The position numbers and the translations under genes were made by a program. This document shows positions 25,416-34,022 of a stretch of 64,000 nucleotides of DNA, in pieces. How positions within the stretch are numbered: the stretch's first letter is position 1; every line of letters begins with the position of its first letter. This DNA comes from a bacterium (GTDB lineage Bacteria > Zhuqueibacterota > Zhuqueibacteria > Oleimicrobiales > Geothermoviventaceae), in assembly GCA_028275345.1 (NCBI GenBank), contig JAPWUV010000006.1:1-64000 (forward strand). The letters are read 5' to 3'. The notes beneath the pieces were generated by a model, which worked only from the letters and a program-made list of their open reading frames with translations, was not told the DNA's origin and searched no databases.

Positions 25416-26534
25416 TCACTGGACGATCCGAATGGGTGCGCCATCGGAAAGTCCGAAGTTGCCCTCCACGATGACCAGCTCACCGGGCTCGATGCCCTGC
25501 AGAATCTCGGCATGCGTGTCGTTCTTCAATCCCACCCGTACGTGCCTCAGGACCGCCACGGTGTCGCGCGCCACGAACACGATGGAGTCGTTCACCACCG
25601 CCGAGAGGGGCACCACCACGGCATTCTGCCGCTCATCCAGGACGATGTATACGTCCGCGAAGGTCCCGGGTCGCACCTCCCAATCCGGATTGTCGCAGAT
25701 GACCTCCGCGCTGAAGCTCTTGCTCACCGGATCGGCGCCCGGGTTGACCCAAGACACTTGGCCCGGGAATTGTTTTCCGGGGACGTAGGTCACCTCGATG
25801 TACGCCTTCTGCCCCTTGCGCACCAGCCCCACCTCGTTGGACGGGAGATCCACCGTCACCTTCACCTTGGAGGGATCGGCCACGGTGAGCACGCCCGGAT
25901 TGCGCGTCGCCATCCCCATCATCGGGTTGACGACGTCGCCCACCTCGTACCATTTCCCCGTGATCACCCCATCGAAGGGGGCTTTCATGATGGAAACCTC
26001 GAGCTGGTACTCGGCCAGGTGGAGGTTGGCCTCTGCTTGCTGGCACTGGGCTTCGGCAGCCTGCAGGGCCAGCTGAACTTTCTCGAACTGTTGCTCGGTG
26101 ATGGTGCCTTCCTTGTACAGTTGCTCCATGCGCTCGAACTCTTTGCGCGCATTTTCCAGATTGGCCTTGGCCACGGCCAGTGCCGCCCTGGCCTGCTCGA
26201 GCTGAAGCTCGCGGGGCCGGGTATCCAGCTTGGCCAGGAGCTGGCCCTTCCTAACCCGATCGCCTTCGTGCACGTAGATCTCCGCGATGCGGCCGCTGAC
26301 CTCCGGCGTCACGTTCATGACCCGCCAAGCTTCCACCTGGCCTGTGTGCCGGAGCGTGTGGGCGAGATTCCTCACCGTCGCGGGTTCCACCTTGACCCAG
26401 GCCGCGCTCAACCCGGAGTTGTTGCGGGATTGATCTGACGACCGCGCCCCGCAGCCGGCCAGTCCCACTCCAAGAACGAGGGCCAGGAATCCCAGGCCCA
26501 GCTGTCGTTTTCCACCTCGTCGGATCAGATTCAT
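25416..26534 (-). CDS. RND periplasmic adaptor lipoprotein
   Basis: 372 residues from ATG 26534 (GAGGTGA upstream); ATG 26561, which overlaps the TolC stop by ATGA, is an alternative. MNLIRRGGKRQLGLGFLALV and the lipobox LAGC give a lipid-anchored protein. The biotinyl-lipoyl-like parts (GRIAEIYVHEGDRVRKGQLL and FDGVITGKWYEVGDVV) flank a helical hairpin (residues ~75-155) and are followed by beta-barrel segments, the membrane-fusion-protein order. It links the RND pump to TolC. Confidence 0.93.
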   Translation of the reverse strand: MNLIRRGGKRQLGLGFLALVLGVGLAGCGARSSDQSRNNSGLSAAWVKVEPATVRNLAHTLRHTGQVEAWRVMNVTPEVSGRIAEIYVHEGDRVRKGQLLAKLDTRPRELQLEQARAALAVAKANLENARKEFERMEQLYKEGTITEQQFEKVQLALQAAEAQCQQAEANLHLAEYQLEVSIMKAPFDGVITGKWYEVGDVVNPMMGMATRNPGVLTVADPSKVKVTVDLPSNEVGLVRKGQKAYIEVTYVPGKQFPGQVSWVNPGADPVSKSFSAEVICDNPDWEVRPGTFADVYIVLDERQNAVVVPLSAVVNDSIVFVARDTVAVLRHVRVGLKNDTHAEILQGIEPGELVIVEGNFGLSDGAPIRIVQ

Positions 26535-26557
26535 CGTCTCACCTCGCAATGACTTCC

Positions 26558-27910
26558 TCATGGTAGCTCACTCCCTTCCTCGCCGAGGATCCCAATGGCT
26601 TTCCGGATCTCCGCGTCGGCAACCGAGCAATCATGGAGGGCCTGAGACCAATTCGTCTCCGCCTCCGTCAGAGCCAGCTGAGCGCTGATCACATCGAGAT
26701 TCGTAATGAGACCTTGACGATAGCTCAATTCGGCAATTCGGACGCTCTCCCGAGCCTGGTCGACGTTGGTGCGCTGCGAGTTGAGCCTTTCCTCAGCTTC
26801 CTGGAATTTCAGATAGGCCTGCTCCACCTCGAGCCGCACCGTGCGTCGCGTAGCCTCCAGGCCGAGGTCGGCACTGGTGAGTTGCGCTCGAGCCTGGGTC
26901 ACGCGGGCATGCGTGGTGAAGCCATCGAAGATGGGCAGCGAGAGAGCGACGTTCACGGTGTAGTAGTCGTCCCACCGATCGAGCTTGCTGGTGAGGACGT
27001 TACTGCGGAAATTGTAGTTGCCCACGAGTGCCAGGCTCGGGTTGTCGCTCGCCTTCACGAGCTTGAGCGCGTGCTCCCCCATGTCGCGCTGGATCTCCGC
27101 CTGCCTGACCTCCGGCCGTCTTCGCAGGGCAAGGCGGATGGCCTCTTCCAACGGGAGCTCTGGTTTGCGATACTCGAATTGGCCGATCAGCCGAACGGGG
27201 GTTTCAGGGCCGAGACCGACGACGGTCTTCAGGGCCAGGTAGGCCACGCGCTGGCCATTTCGCGCCTGCGCCAACCGCGGGAGCAGATTGGCCTCCTGAA
27301 CTCGGGCGCGCAGCACGTCGAAGTCCGTCGCCATGCCGACTTGACGCTGCCGTTCCACCGTCTGCCGATGTTCTTGCGCCACAGCTACGGCCTGCTCGGC
27401 CACGCGCACGAACTCATCCGCCAAGAGACAGCCGTAGAAACTCCGGATCGTCTGCAGGATGATCTGCTGTCGGGCTTCCCGAACCTGCTGCACCGCCAGC
27501 TGCTGGGCAAGTCTCGCCTGCTGGAAGGAATGCCACAGCCGCCCGCTGGTGAAAATGGGTTGGGTGAATTGGACCGAACCTTGGTAATCCAGCGTGAAGT
27601 CCAGTTCGGTGCGGATGGGCTTGGCCGGAAGCCCGGGAAAGGAAAAGAGCGGCGGGATCTCCACCGCGAACACCTTTTCGAGCCAAGTGTAGGACCCTTG
27701 CAGATTCACTTGGGGGAGAAAGGAGCCCAGCGCTTCGCGGACTCGCCCTCGGGCGACCTGGGTCTGTTGCGTCACCGCCAGGTAGCCGGGGTTCTTCTCC
27801 AGGGCCATGCGAATGCAGTCGTCCAGCGTCAGTCGCAATGTGTCCTGCGCATGCGCACTCAGCACAGGGAACAGGACCACCGGGACGAAAACAATCCACC
27901 TACGCCTCAT
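26558..27910 (-). CDS. TolC-family outer-membrane efflux protein
   Basis: 450 residues from ATG 27910, preceded by GGAAGGAGGAGG. A signal peptide (MRRRWIVFVPVVLFPVLSAHAQ) is followed by LTLDDCIRMALEKNPGYLAV, the typical start of TolC proteins, and two long coiled-coil halves with QARLAQQLAVQQVREARQQI and the equivalent TRRTVRLEVEQAYLKFQEAEE. The product forms the outer-membrane channel of the efflux complex. It is the first structural gene after tetR. Confidence 0.92.
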   Translation of the reverse strand: MRRRWIVFVPVVLFPVLSAHAQDTLRLTLDDCIRMALEKNPGYLAVTQQTQVARGRVREALGSFLPQVNLQGSYTWLEKVFAVEIPPLFSFPGLPAKPIRTELDFTLDYQGSVQFTQPIFTSGRLWHSFQQARLAQQLAVQQVREARQQIILQTIRSFYGCLLADEFVRVAEQAVAVAQEHRQTVERQRQVGMATDFDVLRARVQEANLLPRLAQARNGQRVAYLALKTVVGLGPETPVRLIGQFEYRKPELPLEEAIRLALRRRPEVRQAEIQRDMGEHALKLVKASDNPSLALVGNYNFRSNVLTSKLDRWDDYYTVNVALSLPIFDGFTTHARVTQARAQLTSADLGLEATRRTVRLEVEQAYLKFQEAEERLNSQRTNVDQARESVRIAELSYRQGLITNLDVISAQLALTEAETNWSQALHDCSVADAEIRKAIGILGEEGSELP

Positions 27911-27949
27911 TCCGCCTCCTCCTTCCAATGAGCGAATCGGCACACGGGA

Positions 27950-28600
27950 TCATGGACGGCAAGCTCCGTGAACGGCCTGGGTCCGGCGTATTCCCTCCAA
28001 ACCATAGAGAAAGTGGCGCGTGATCACTTCCGCCCGCGCCACGAGAGGTCGCACATCCTTCCGAACAAGCCAATCGACGGTATGCATGTTCAGCATGCCC
28101 AATAGCTCCAGCGCCAGACTCCGACACTCCTCAGCGGGGAGTTCGGGCAGGAAACGAGCAAAGGCTTCCGCGAGCGAGGCCACGAATTGCTCCAGATGCA
28201 AACGGATCTGCTCGAAGCTCCGTTGCCATCGCAGGTCTGCCCGTGGCTGCTGCGCGTGGAAGATGCGGAATAGGTCCATGTTGTCCTGCCGCAGGGTCAA
28301 CTGGGTGTAAACGAGGTCCGAAACCAGCCCCTCGACGGAAGTGGCCCTCTCCGCCACCGACTGGAGGGTGGGCAACAGCTGCCGGGCCTTCTCCTCCAGC
28401 AGGGCGCAGAAAAGATCCTCCTTGCTCTTGTAGTAGAGGTAAATGGCTCCCTTGCTCAGGCCGGCGAGCTCGGCCACGTCGTCCATCTTCGTCTCGTGGT
28501 AGCCCCTCTCAGCGAAGAGCCGGATGGCGGCCTCCATGATGCTCTTCCGCCGCTCCTCGCGAAGGTCGCCGCCGGCCGAAACGGAACTGTTGTCTGCCAT
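27950..28600 (-). CDS. TetR-family repressor of the efflux operon
   Basis: 216 residues. The TetR N-terminal helix-turn-helix is complete: RRKSIMEAAIRLFAERGYHETKMDDVAELAGLSKGAIYLYY, split here as the helices IMEAAIRLFAERG and MDDVAELAGLSKGAIYLYY. The C-terminal ligand-binding domain is variable and its inducer cannot be predicted. The gene leads the tolC-adaptor-RND operon and is preceded by a palindromic operator at 28619-28636, overlapping its own promoter, so autorepression and substrate induction are expected. Confidence 0.92.
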   Translation of the reverse strand: MADNSSVSAGGDLREERRKSIMEAAIRLFAERGYHETKMDDVAELAGLSKGAIYLYYKSKEDLFCALLEEKARQLLPTLQSVAERATSVEGLVSDLVYTQLTLRQDNMDLFRIFHAQQPRADLRWQRSFEQIRLHLEQFVASLAEAFARFLPELPAEECRSLALELLGMLNMHTVDWLVRKDVRPLVARAEVITRHFLYGLEGIRRTQAVHGACRP

Positions 28601-28808
28601 CCTCTAATCCTCCTGAAGTGACTGACTGGTCAGTCGGATCATTGTACGTGAGGATACGCCCCTTGTTCCGGAGAGGGTCGTGAAGTTTTCGCCACAGGAA
28701 CTGGGGATCGAGCGCGGGGAGGCCAGCCCGCCGATCAGACCAGGGAGCCAAGCACGCGAAATCCGCAAGGCGGAGCGGAAGATACCCCCTCGCCTCAGGT
28801 GCTCCGTC
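28601..28808. other. Intergenic region between efflux and sigma-factor operons
   Basis: Apart from the TetR operator and promoter nothing recognisable is present. I see no terminator with a T-run for the anti-sigma gene. Confidence 0.4.
28619..28646 (-). promoter_or_regulatory. TetR operator and promoter of the efflux operon
   Basis: GACTGAC-TG-GTCAGTC (28620-28635) is an inverted repeat with seven-base arms and a two-base centre. It lies just downstream of a minus-strand -10 box TACAAT (28646-28641), so bound repressor would block the start of transcription. A ribosome-binding site AGGAGG follows before the TetR start. Confidence 0.8.
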
Positions 28809-29054
28809 CTACGAGGGGTGAGATCCGTCGAGTTTCAGCACGCGGAATAGGCGTTCCTCGACGTCGCCGGGAACGGAGCTCGGCTGATCCGCCGCCCGAT
28901 AGAGGCGGATCGTTTGCCGCACCGTGTCGAACACAATGCGACACTGCGGGCACTCTGCAATGTGCTTTTGCAACCGTCGGCACACCGGAGAGTCGAGATC
29001 CTCCCCCAACGCCTGGCAAAGGCGAAGAAACCCCTCGTGCATCTCCTGACTCAT
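28809..29054 (-). CDS. Zinc-finger anti-sigma factor (ZAS-like)
   Basis: 81 residues. The HIAECPQC segment gives H-x3-C-x2-C, the zinc site of putative zinc-finger (zf-HC2) anti-sigma factors. There is no transmembrane helix, so it is a soluble member, as in RsrA-like redox sensors. It lies 18 bases downstream of the ECF sigma-factor gene, the usual arrangement for a sigma/anti-sigma pair; binding of its partner is inferred, not shown. Confidence 0.85.
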   Translation of the reverse strand: MSQEMHEGFLRLCQALGEDLDSPVCRRLQKHIAECPQCRIVFDTVRQTIRLYRAADQPSSVPGDVEERLFRVLKLDGSHPS

Positions 29055-29072
29055 GCCCGAAACTCCCGCTGC

Positions 29073-29669
29073 TCAGGATGCGCCTACTTTCTCCCGGAAG
29101 TACTCGCTGAGCAGATTCCGCAGGAATAGCCGCGCTCGCCGGAGCCTTGTCTTGACGTTGTCCTCGGAAAGGCCCAGAATCCTGGCCGTCTCTTTGGTGG
29201 AGAGCTGTTCCAGATCGCGAAGGACAAATACGGAGCGGTAGAGATCTGGCAACGACTGAATGGCCCGCTCCATCACATTCCGCGCCTCTTCATCCAGAAG
29301 CTGATCCACCGGGTACTGGGACCAGTCGACCAAAACCGGTTTCACCAGCTCCGCGGTCTCCGCGTCGTCCAAGGGCACAAAGGTCTTGGTGTAATGTTTC
29401 GAGCGGAGTTTCATCAGGCTGGCGTTCACCGCGATCCGGTAGAGCCAGGTGTAGAACGTAGACCGCCCATCGAAATCGCGGATCTTTTCGTACGCGCTCA
29501 GGAAGGTTTCCTGCAGGACGTCTTCGGCATCCTGACGATTCCGCATCATGCGCAATGCCAGATTGTAGACGCGCTGGCTATAGCGCCTCACCAGCTCCGC
29601 AAAGGCGCTCGCGTCACCGGCTTTGGCCCGGCGGATGATCTGCTTTTCGTCGTGGCCCACCTTCTCCAT
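29073..29669 (-). CDS. ECF RNA polymerase sigma factor
   Basis: 198 residues. Region 2 is AFAELVRRYSQRVYNLALRM with DAEDVLQETFLSAY and TFYTWLYRIAVN; region 4 is LPDLYRSVFVLRDLEQLSTK followed by ETARILGLSEDNVKTRLRRA. This is a typical RpoE-type ECF sigma factor. It is co-transcribed with a soluble zinc-finger anti-sigma factor, which suggests control by redox or another cytoplasmic signal. Confidence 0.92.
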   Translation of the reverse strand: MEKVGHDEKQIIRRAKAGDASAFAELVRRYSQRVYNLALRMMRNRQDAEDVLQETFLSAYEKIRDFDGRSTFYTWLYRIAVNASLMKLRSKHYTKTFVPLDDAETAELVKPVLVDWSQYPVDQLLDEEARNVMERAIQSLPDLYRSVFVLRDLEQLSTKETARILGLSEDNVKTRLRRARLFLRNLLSEYFREKVGAS

Positions 29670-30010
29670 CCCGCCCTTCCAGCAGGTCGGTGAGCCCGTG
29701 CCGCCGATACCTCCGTGACGCTCCTCAAGGAACCCAACCTTACATCTTCACCGCAGAGCCATTCCTCGGCGATCCGAGAGCCCGGGGACAGCCTCCAAAC
29801 CAATTGGATGCGACAGAGGCTCCGCGGGGGTCAAGCAAGCTCGGCACGGGCCAGGCGAACATATCAAATCGCCCTCGAAAACGCAAGCCTGAGCCAGCTC
29901 CAGCTCGTTCGCACCCCCGGGCCCGAAAGGCATTGACAATCGAGGGTCGATTTCGTAGATTGCTCGAGCTGATAAGGCGTAGCAAATGATCAAGGATTTG
30001 GAGGCAAACG
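29670..30010. other. Divergent regulatory region between the sigma factor and ccm operon
   Basis: This 341-base interval separates the minus-strand sigma-factor gene from the plus-strand ccm operon. I see no gene, only the ccm promoter and the ribosome-binding site GGAGG ahead of ccmE. I could not pick out an ECF-type -35 element. Confidence 0.4.
29933..29961 (+). promoter_or_regulatory. Promoter of the ccm operon
   Basis: A perfect TTGACA (29933-29938), 17 bases, TAGATT (29956-29961). It is about 50 bases upstream of the TTG start of ccmE. Confidence 0.65.
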
Positions 30011-30421
30011 TTGCGCAGCGCGCGTAGGACATGGCTGGGTGCGATCCTTTTGGTGGCCGGGGCCGTGGCGATCTTCCTGAGCGGCATGCGGCACTCGTAC
30101 CAGTACTTCCAAACCGTTTCCGAGTTCGCTCAAACCCCCGGCGCCTATGTCGACCGTGGGGTGCGCATCAACGGCATGGTGGATTCCAGCTCCGTGGAGT
30201 GGCAACCGGACTCGCTTCTCCTGCGCTTCCGCCTGACCGATGGGCAATCCTGGATCCCGGTGGAATACCACGGGGTAGCCCCCGATCTCTTCCAGGCCGG
30301 CCAGAACGTTGTGGTCGAGGGGAAGGTGGGGCACGACGGAGTCTTCCGGGCCACCCAAATCTTAGTCAAATGCCCCTCTAAGTACGAGCCCGTAGGGGAA
30401 AGTCCAAAGTCTAGCCTGTGA
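30011..30421 (+). CDS. ccmE: Cytochrome c maturation heme chaperone CcmE, CxxxY variant
   Basis: 136 residues from TTG 30011 with GGAGG six bases upstream. A membrane anchor (LGAILLVAGAVAIFLSGMRH) precedes the OB-like periplasmic domain (YVDRGVRINGMVD, WIPVEYHGVAPDLFQAGQNVVVEGKVG, FRATQILVKCPSKYEP). In classical CcmE the heme is bound covalently to His in HxxxY; here that position is Cys121 in CPSKY, a CxxxY motif. Established work on deltaproteobacterial and archaeal 'Ccm*' systems links this change with absence of CcmG/CcmH, which also fits here. The protein receives heme from CcmABCD and passes it to CcmF. Confidence 0.9.
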   Translation: MRSARRTWLGAILLVAGAVAIFLSGMRHSYQYFQTVSEFAQTPGAYVDRGVRINGMVDSSSVEWQPDSLLLRFRLTDGQSWIPVEYHGVAPDLFQAGQNVVVEGKVGHDGVFRATQILVKCPSKYEPVGESPKSSL

Positions 30422-30547
30422 CGTCTGCCCTCGCTGTCCCCCGGCCCGAGGCGGCCTCCAGCGCTGTCTGCGCCGGGCCTGGGGCGGGGAGGCGGGGAGT
30501 TCGCGGGACCCGCTCTTCTGTCCGCGGTAACAAGTAGGGAGGGAAGT

Positions 30548-32518
30548 TTGACTTCGCTCGTGGGTAGTTCGCTTCTTTTCTCAGCGCTGCTGTTGGCTGT
30601 CTGGGGGGCGGTCGCCTCATGGACTGCTGCCCGGCGCTCCTCCTCGCCGCATGCCCTCAGCGCCGAACGGGCAGCCCTGGCCGTCTTTCTGTTGCTGACC
30701 CTGAGTTGCGTCCTCCTCGTGAGGGCCTTCCTGGTGCACGACTTTTCCATCCGGTACGTGGCAGAATACTCGAGCCGCAACCTGCCCCTTTTCTACCTGA
30801 TCTCCTCGCTGTGGGCGGGACAGGCAGGCTCTTTGCTTTTCTGGGTCTGGCTCCTTTCGCTGTACACCGTGGCCGTCATTCGCTCGGAACGGCGTTCGGG
30901 CGACCGGCAGCTCCTGCCGGCCACGCTACTCTCCCTCCACCTCACCACGGCGTTCTTTCTGGTCTTGACCAGCATTGCCACCAACCCGTTCGAACCACTG
31001 AGCCCCGCGCCGAGCGATGGGCGTGGATTGAATCCGCTCCTGCGCAATCCCATGATGGTACTGCACCCCCCGAGCCTCTACGTCGGGTTCGTCGGTTTTG
31101 CGGTTCCCTTTGCGTATGCCATGGCGGCGCTGGGCACGAACCGCCTGGACATCGCGTGGATCCGGAAGATCCGACGATGGACCCTGTTCGCCTGGTTGTT
31201 CCTCACTCTCGGCAACCTCCTAGGGGCCGAGTGGGCCTATGTCGAGCTGGGATGGGGTGGGTATTGGGGCTGGGACCCAGTCGAGAACGCCAGCCTTCTC
31301 CCTTGGATCACAGGCACAGCCTTCCTGCACTCGGTGATCGTTCAGGAGCGCAAAGGCCTCCTCCGCGTGTGGAATTTCTCCCTCATCATCGTGACCTTCG
31401 CCCTGACGGTCCTGGGGACGTTCATCACACGCAGCGGCATCATCAGTTCGGTCCATGCGTTCGGGCGATCGAGCCTGGGGCCGCTGTTCCTCGTCTTCCT
31501 GATAATCACGCTCGCCGTGTCCTTCGCAATGCTCTTCCGCAGACTCCCCTCCTTGCGTCGGACCTTGGAACTCCGGACCCTTCTCAGTGAGGAGTGGGCG
31601 ATCCTGCTCACCAACATCGCGCTCTCCGGCTGGGCCCTGGTGGTCCTTTGGGGCACGCTGTTCCCCTCCGTTTCGGAGGCCCTCTTGGGCAGGTCCCTCA
31701 CGCTTGGGGCTCCGTGGTTCAGCGCCATGAGTCGGCCCTTCGGAATCGCCCTGCTTTTCCTGCTCGCCATCTGCCGGGCCCTCAACTGGGGCAGGACTGA
31801 CTGGCGCGCGTTTGCGAGGCGAATGGCCTTGCCATTGGCCGTCGCGCTGGGGGTTGCGGCGGTTGCCCTCGCTGGCGGCGTGAAACACGGGGCAGCGCTG
31901 CTGGCGTACGCCCTGGCTGTGGCGGTCCTGTTGGCGATGATTGTCGATGCCCTCCGCATTGCCAAGGCGAAGGCGAAGACAAGCCAGGTTTCGCTTGCCT
32001 CAGCTCTCTGGAATCTCATCGGGAGACAGCGGCGGCTCTACGGCAGCTACATCGTTCACATCGGTGTCGCGGTCATGTTCATCGGGATCGTGGGCTCGTC
32101 CACCTTCAGCCGCAGCGTAACTCGCACAGTGAGCCCGGGGGAAACGATCGATATCGGCAAGTACGCTCTCCGCTTTGAAGGATTGAAGACGGAGAGTCAT
32201 TCGGATCGGACCTCGGTAGTGGCGCGCGTCTCCGTCACCAACTCGGGGAAAGCCTTTGGGGAGATGACCTCGCGGAAGGACTTCTACCCCAACTACGAAC
32301 CCGTGACGGAAGTCGGCATCCGTAGCCGGATCCACGAGGACCTGTACCTCGTGTTGGCCGGATACGAGCGAGACGGACGGGCTACCCTCCAGGTTTTCCT
32401 CAATCCGCTCACGCTATGGCTGTGGGTCGGCGGCGCGCTGGCCGCAGTAGGAGGGATCGTAGCCTGGCTGCCGCCGCGCCGGGAGAAAACGCAGAGAACT
32501 CCGCCCAAGAAGAGGTGA
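30548..32518 (+). CDS. ccmF: Cytochrome c-type biogenesis protein CcmF
   Basis: 656 residues from TTG 30548 preceded by GGGAGGG. A polytopic membrane protein with the tryptophan-rich WWD heme-handling motif (LGWGGYWGWDPVENASLLPW, about residue 230), a conserved periplasmic loop (HPPSLYVGF) and a C-terminal region YGSYIVHIGVAVMFIGIVGS with periplasmic domain. CcmF is the heme lyase that attaches heme to apocytochrome c. Here there are no CcmH or CcmG genes beside it; the next two genes may substitute. Confidence 0.93.
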   Translation: MTSLVGSSLLFSALLLAVWGAVASWTAARRSSSPHALSAERAALAVFLLLTLSCVLLVRAFLVHDFSIRYVAEYSSRNLPLFYLISSLWAGQAGSLLFWVWLLSLYTVAVIRSERRSGDRQLLPATLLSLHLTTAFFLVLTSIATNPFEPLSPAPSDGRGLNPLLRNPMMVLHPPSLYVGFVGFAVPFAYAMAALGTNRLDIAWIRKIRRWTLFAWLFLTLGNLLGAEWAYVELGWGGYWGWDPVENASLLPWITGTAFLHSVIVQERKGLLRVWNFSLIIVTFALTVLGTFITRSGIISSVHAFGRSSLGPLFLVFLIITLAVSFAMLFRRLPSLRRTLELRTLLSEEWAILLTNIALSGWALVVLWGTLFPSVSEALLGRSLTLGAPWFSAMSRPFGIALLFLLAICRALNWGRTDWRAFARRMALPLAVALGVAAVALAGGVKHGAALLAYALAVAVLLAMIVDALRIAKAKAKTSQVSLASALWNLIGRQRRLYGSYIVHIGVAVMFIGIVGSSTFSRSVTRTVSPGETIDIGKYALRFEGLKTESHSDRTSVVARVSVTNSGKAFGEMTSRKDFYPNYEPVTEVGIRSRIHEDLYLVLAGYERDGRATLQVFLNPLTLWLWVGGALAAVGGIVAWLPPRREKTQRTPPKKR

Positions 32519-32521
32519 GCG

Positions 32522-32809
32522 TTGGAAACGTGGATCCTCACCATTTTCATCGCGGGATTTGCCTTCGCATACGTGCTGAGCCCTCTGTTGAAGGCGCGAG
32601 GAACGGGCCGTCGTGGCGGAAGCCCGACGCCGAGCCCCGATCCTTTCGGCGTCATTCTCCAGGAAGAGGTGGAGCTGGAACTTGCGGCGGGGAAGCTGGA
32701 TCAGGAGGAGGCCCAACAGCTCGAGCAGCTGCAGGTCCCTGAGACAGCCGAAACCGACGAGATTGAGCTCGAAATCCGCGCCCGAAGGCGGAATCTCAAA
32801 CGAAGGTAG
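32522..32809 (+). CDS. Short CcmI-like membrane protein
   Basis: 95 residues from TTG 32522, three bases after the ccmF stop. One N-terminal transmembrane helix (WILTIFIAGFAFAYVLSPLL) is followed by a Pro/Gly-rich linker and an acidic helical segment, VILQEEVELELAAGKLDQEE, which looks like the N-terminal part of CcmI (LEELELDRxxGKLSxxEY). The TPR half of CcmI, which binds apocytochrome, is missing. A role as a reduced CcmI/assembly anchor is inferred from position and the short motif only. Confidence 0.6.
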   Translation: METWILTIFIAGFAFAYVLSPLLKARGTGRRGGSPTPSPDPFGVILQEEVELELAAGKLDQEEAQQLEQLQVPETAETDEIELEIRARRRNLKRR

Positions 32810-32854
32810 GATTGAGCGAAAACTCAACCAGTCCATCGACCCGTAGGTGAGACC

Positions 32855-34015
32855 GTGAAGCGAGGTGTCTGGTTGCGTTCGGGTGCAAGACTTGTCGTGG
32901 CCTTGGCCGTCTTTCCAGCGCTTCTCCACGGGGCCGAGATCCGTGGCCGGGTGGTGAACGGGAGCCAGGAGAATCAACCTCTCCCCGACTGCTCTGTCTC
33001 CTTGCTCCGTTTCTCTCGGGCAACCCTGGAGCGCAGCGTGCAGGATTCCGTCCGATCCGACCGCGGGGGAGAATTCCGCCTCAGGAACGTGGCGGCGGAT
33101 TCCGCAGCTGTCTTCGTGGTCTCCGCAGCGTACCTGGGGGTGGAATACTTCAGCGAGCTCTTTCACGTGCTCGATCCGGACACGACGATCCGCCTCACCG
33201 TGACGGTCTTCGATACGGCACGGCGAACTCCCCCCCTGCACGTCCAGATGCACCACATCTTCGCGGAGCGCGACACGGCGGACTACTTGATCCGCGAGGT
33301 TCTAGTGCTGCATGCCGTCGGCAACAGGACCTTCGTGCCCCCGGTGGGCGGGCATACCGTTGCCCTCTCCATCCCGGCAGAGGCCTATGCTTTCCAGGTG
33401 GAAGGCGGTCTGGACGTGCACAGCTTGCACCAACGCGGTCATGCGCTCTACTCCGACCAGCCCGTGCCGCCAGGCCCACACCAGTTGGCCTACCGGTATC
33501 GCCTTCCTTTAAGAGGGGGAAAGCTCTACTTCCGGCGTCCGGTAGACTATCCCACGGCCATCGTCAGTTTCTTCTCCCCCGACCTCTCTGCGAAGATCGA
33601 AAGTTCGCTGCTTGCGCGAGCCGAGCCCCTTCCCCTCCGCGGGAGGCAATACGCACGCCTCACCGCTGAGAACCTGAGCCCGGGGACAATGCTGGAGGTG
33701 ACGATCTCCCGAACCGGCTTGCTGACAACGAAGACTTCCCGCTGGGTGCTCACGCTCTTCCTGGTCCTGATCGCCGGGGTGCTGGCCTTGCTGTTTGTAT
33801 TGCTGGTTCGCTACCCGAAGGTTAAGGAATCCCAAAAGCGGGAAGCGGACCCCCTCGTCCTGCGCCGGGAACAGCTACTGAATGAGATCGCAGCCTTGGA
33901 CGAGGCGCACGATTCGGGGACCATTGCCGAACACGAATACCAGGCCAAGCGCAAGCAGTTGAAGGAAGAGGTCGTTCGTCTCACCGCCCAGCTTCGCGAC
34001 CGACGCAAGACCTGA
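32855..34015 (+). CDS. Membrane-anchored carboxypeptidase-regulatory-like protein in ccm operon
   Basis: 386 residues from GTG 32855 (AGGTGAG upstream). Signal-like N-terminus, then a CarboxypepD_reg-like beta-sandwich (EIRGRVVNGSQENQPLPDCS ... GGEFRLRNVAADSAAVFVVS), a second beta-rich domain (to about residue 290), one transmembrane helix (WVLTLFLVLIAGVLALLFVL, 297-319) and a cytoplasmic coiled segment (LLNEIAALDEAHDSGTIAEH). Its location between ccmF/short CcmI-like and ccmA, with tight spacing on both sides, implies a role in cytochrome c assembly. I know of no named family; it might do the apocytochrome-handling job of the missing CcmH. The C-terminal coil resembles the short CcmI-like protein next to it. 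Confidence 0.6.
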   Translation: MKRGVWLRSGARLVVALAVFPALLHGAEIRGRVVNGSQENQPLPDCSVSLLRFSRATLERSVQDSVRSDRGGEFRLRNVAADSAAVFVVSAAYLGVEYFSELFHVLDPDTTIRLTVTVFDTARRTPPLHVQMHHIFAERDTADYLIREVLVLHAVGNRTFVPPVGGHTVALSIPAEAYAFQVEGGLDVHSLHQRGHALYSDQPVPPGPHQLAYRYRLPLRGGKLYFRRPVDYPTAIVSFFSPDLSAKIESSLLARAEPLPLRGRQYARLTAENLSPGTMLEVTISRTGLLTTKTSRWVLTLFLVLIAGVLALLFVLLVRYPKVKESQKREADPLVLRREQLLNEIAALDEAHDSGTIAEHEYQAKRKQLKEEVVRLTAQLRDRRKT

Positions 34016-34022
34016 CCTCACC

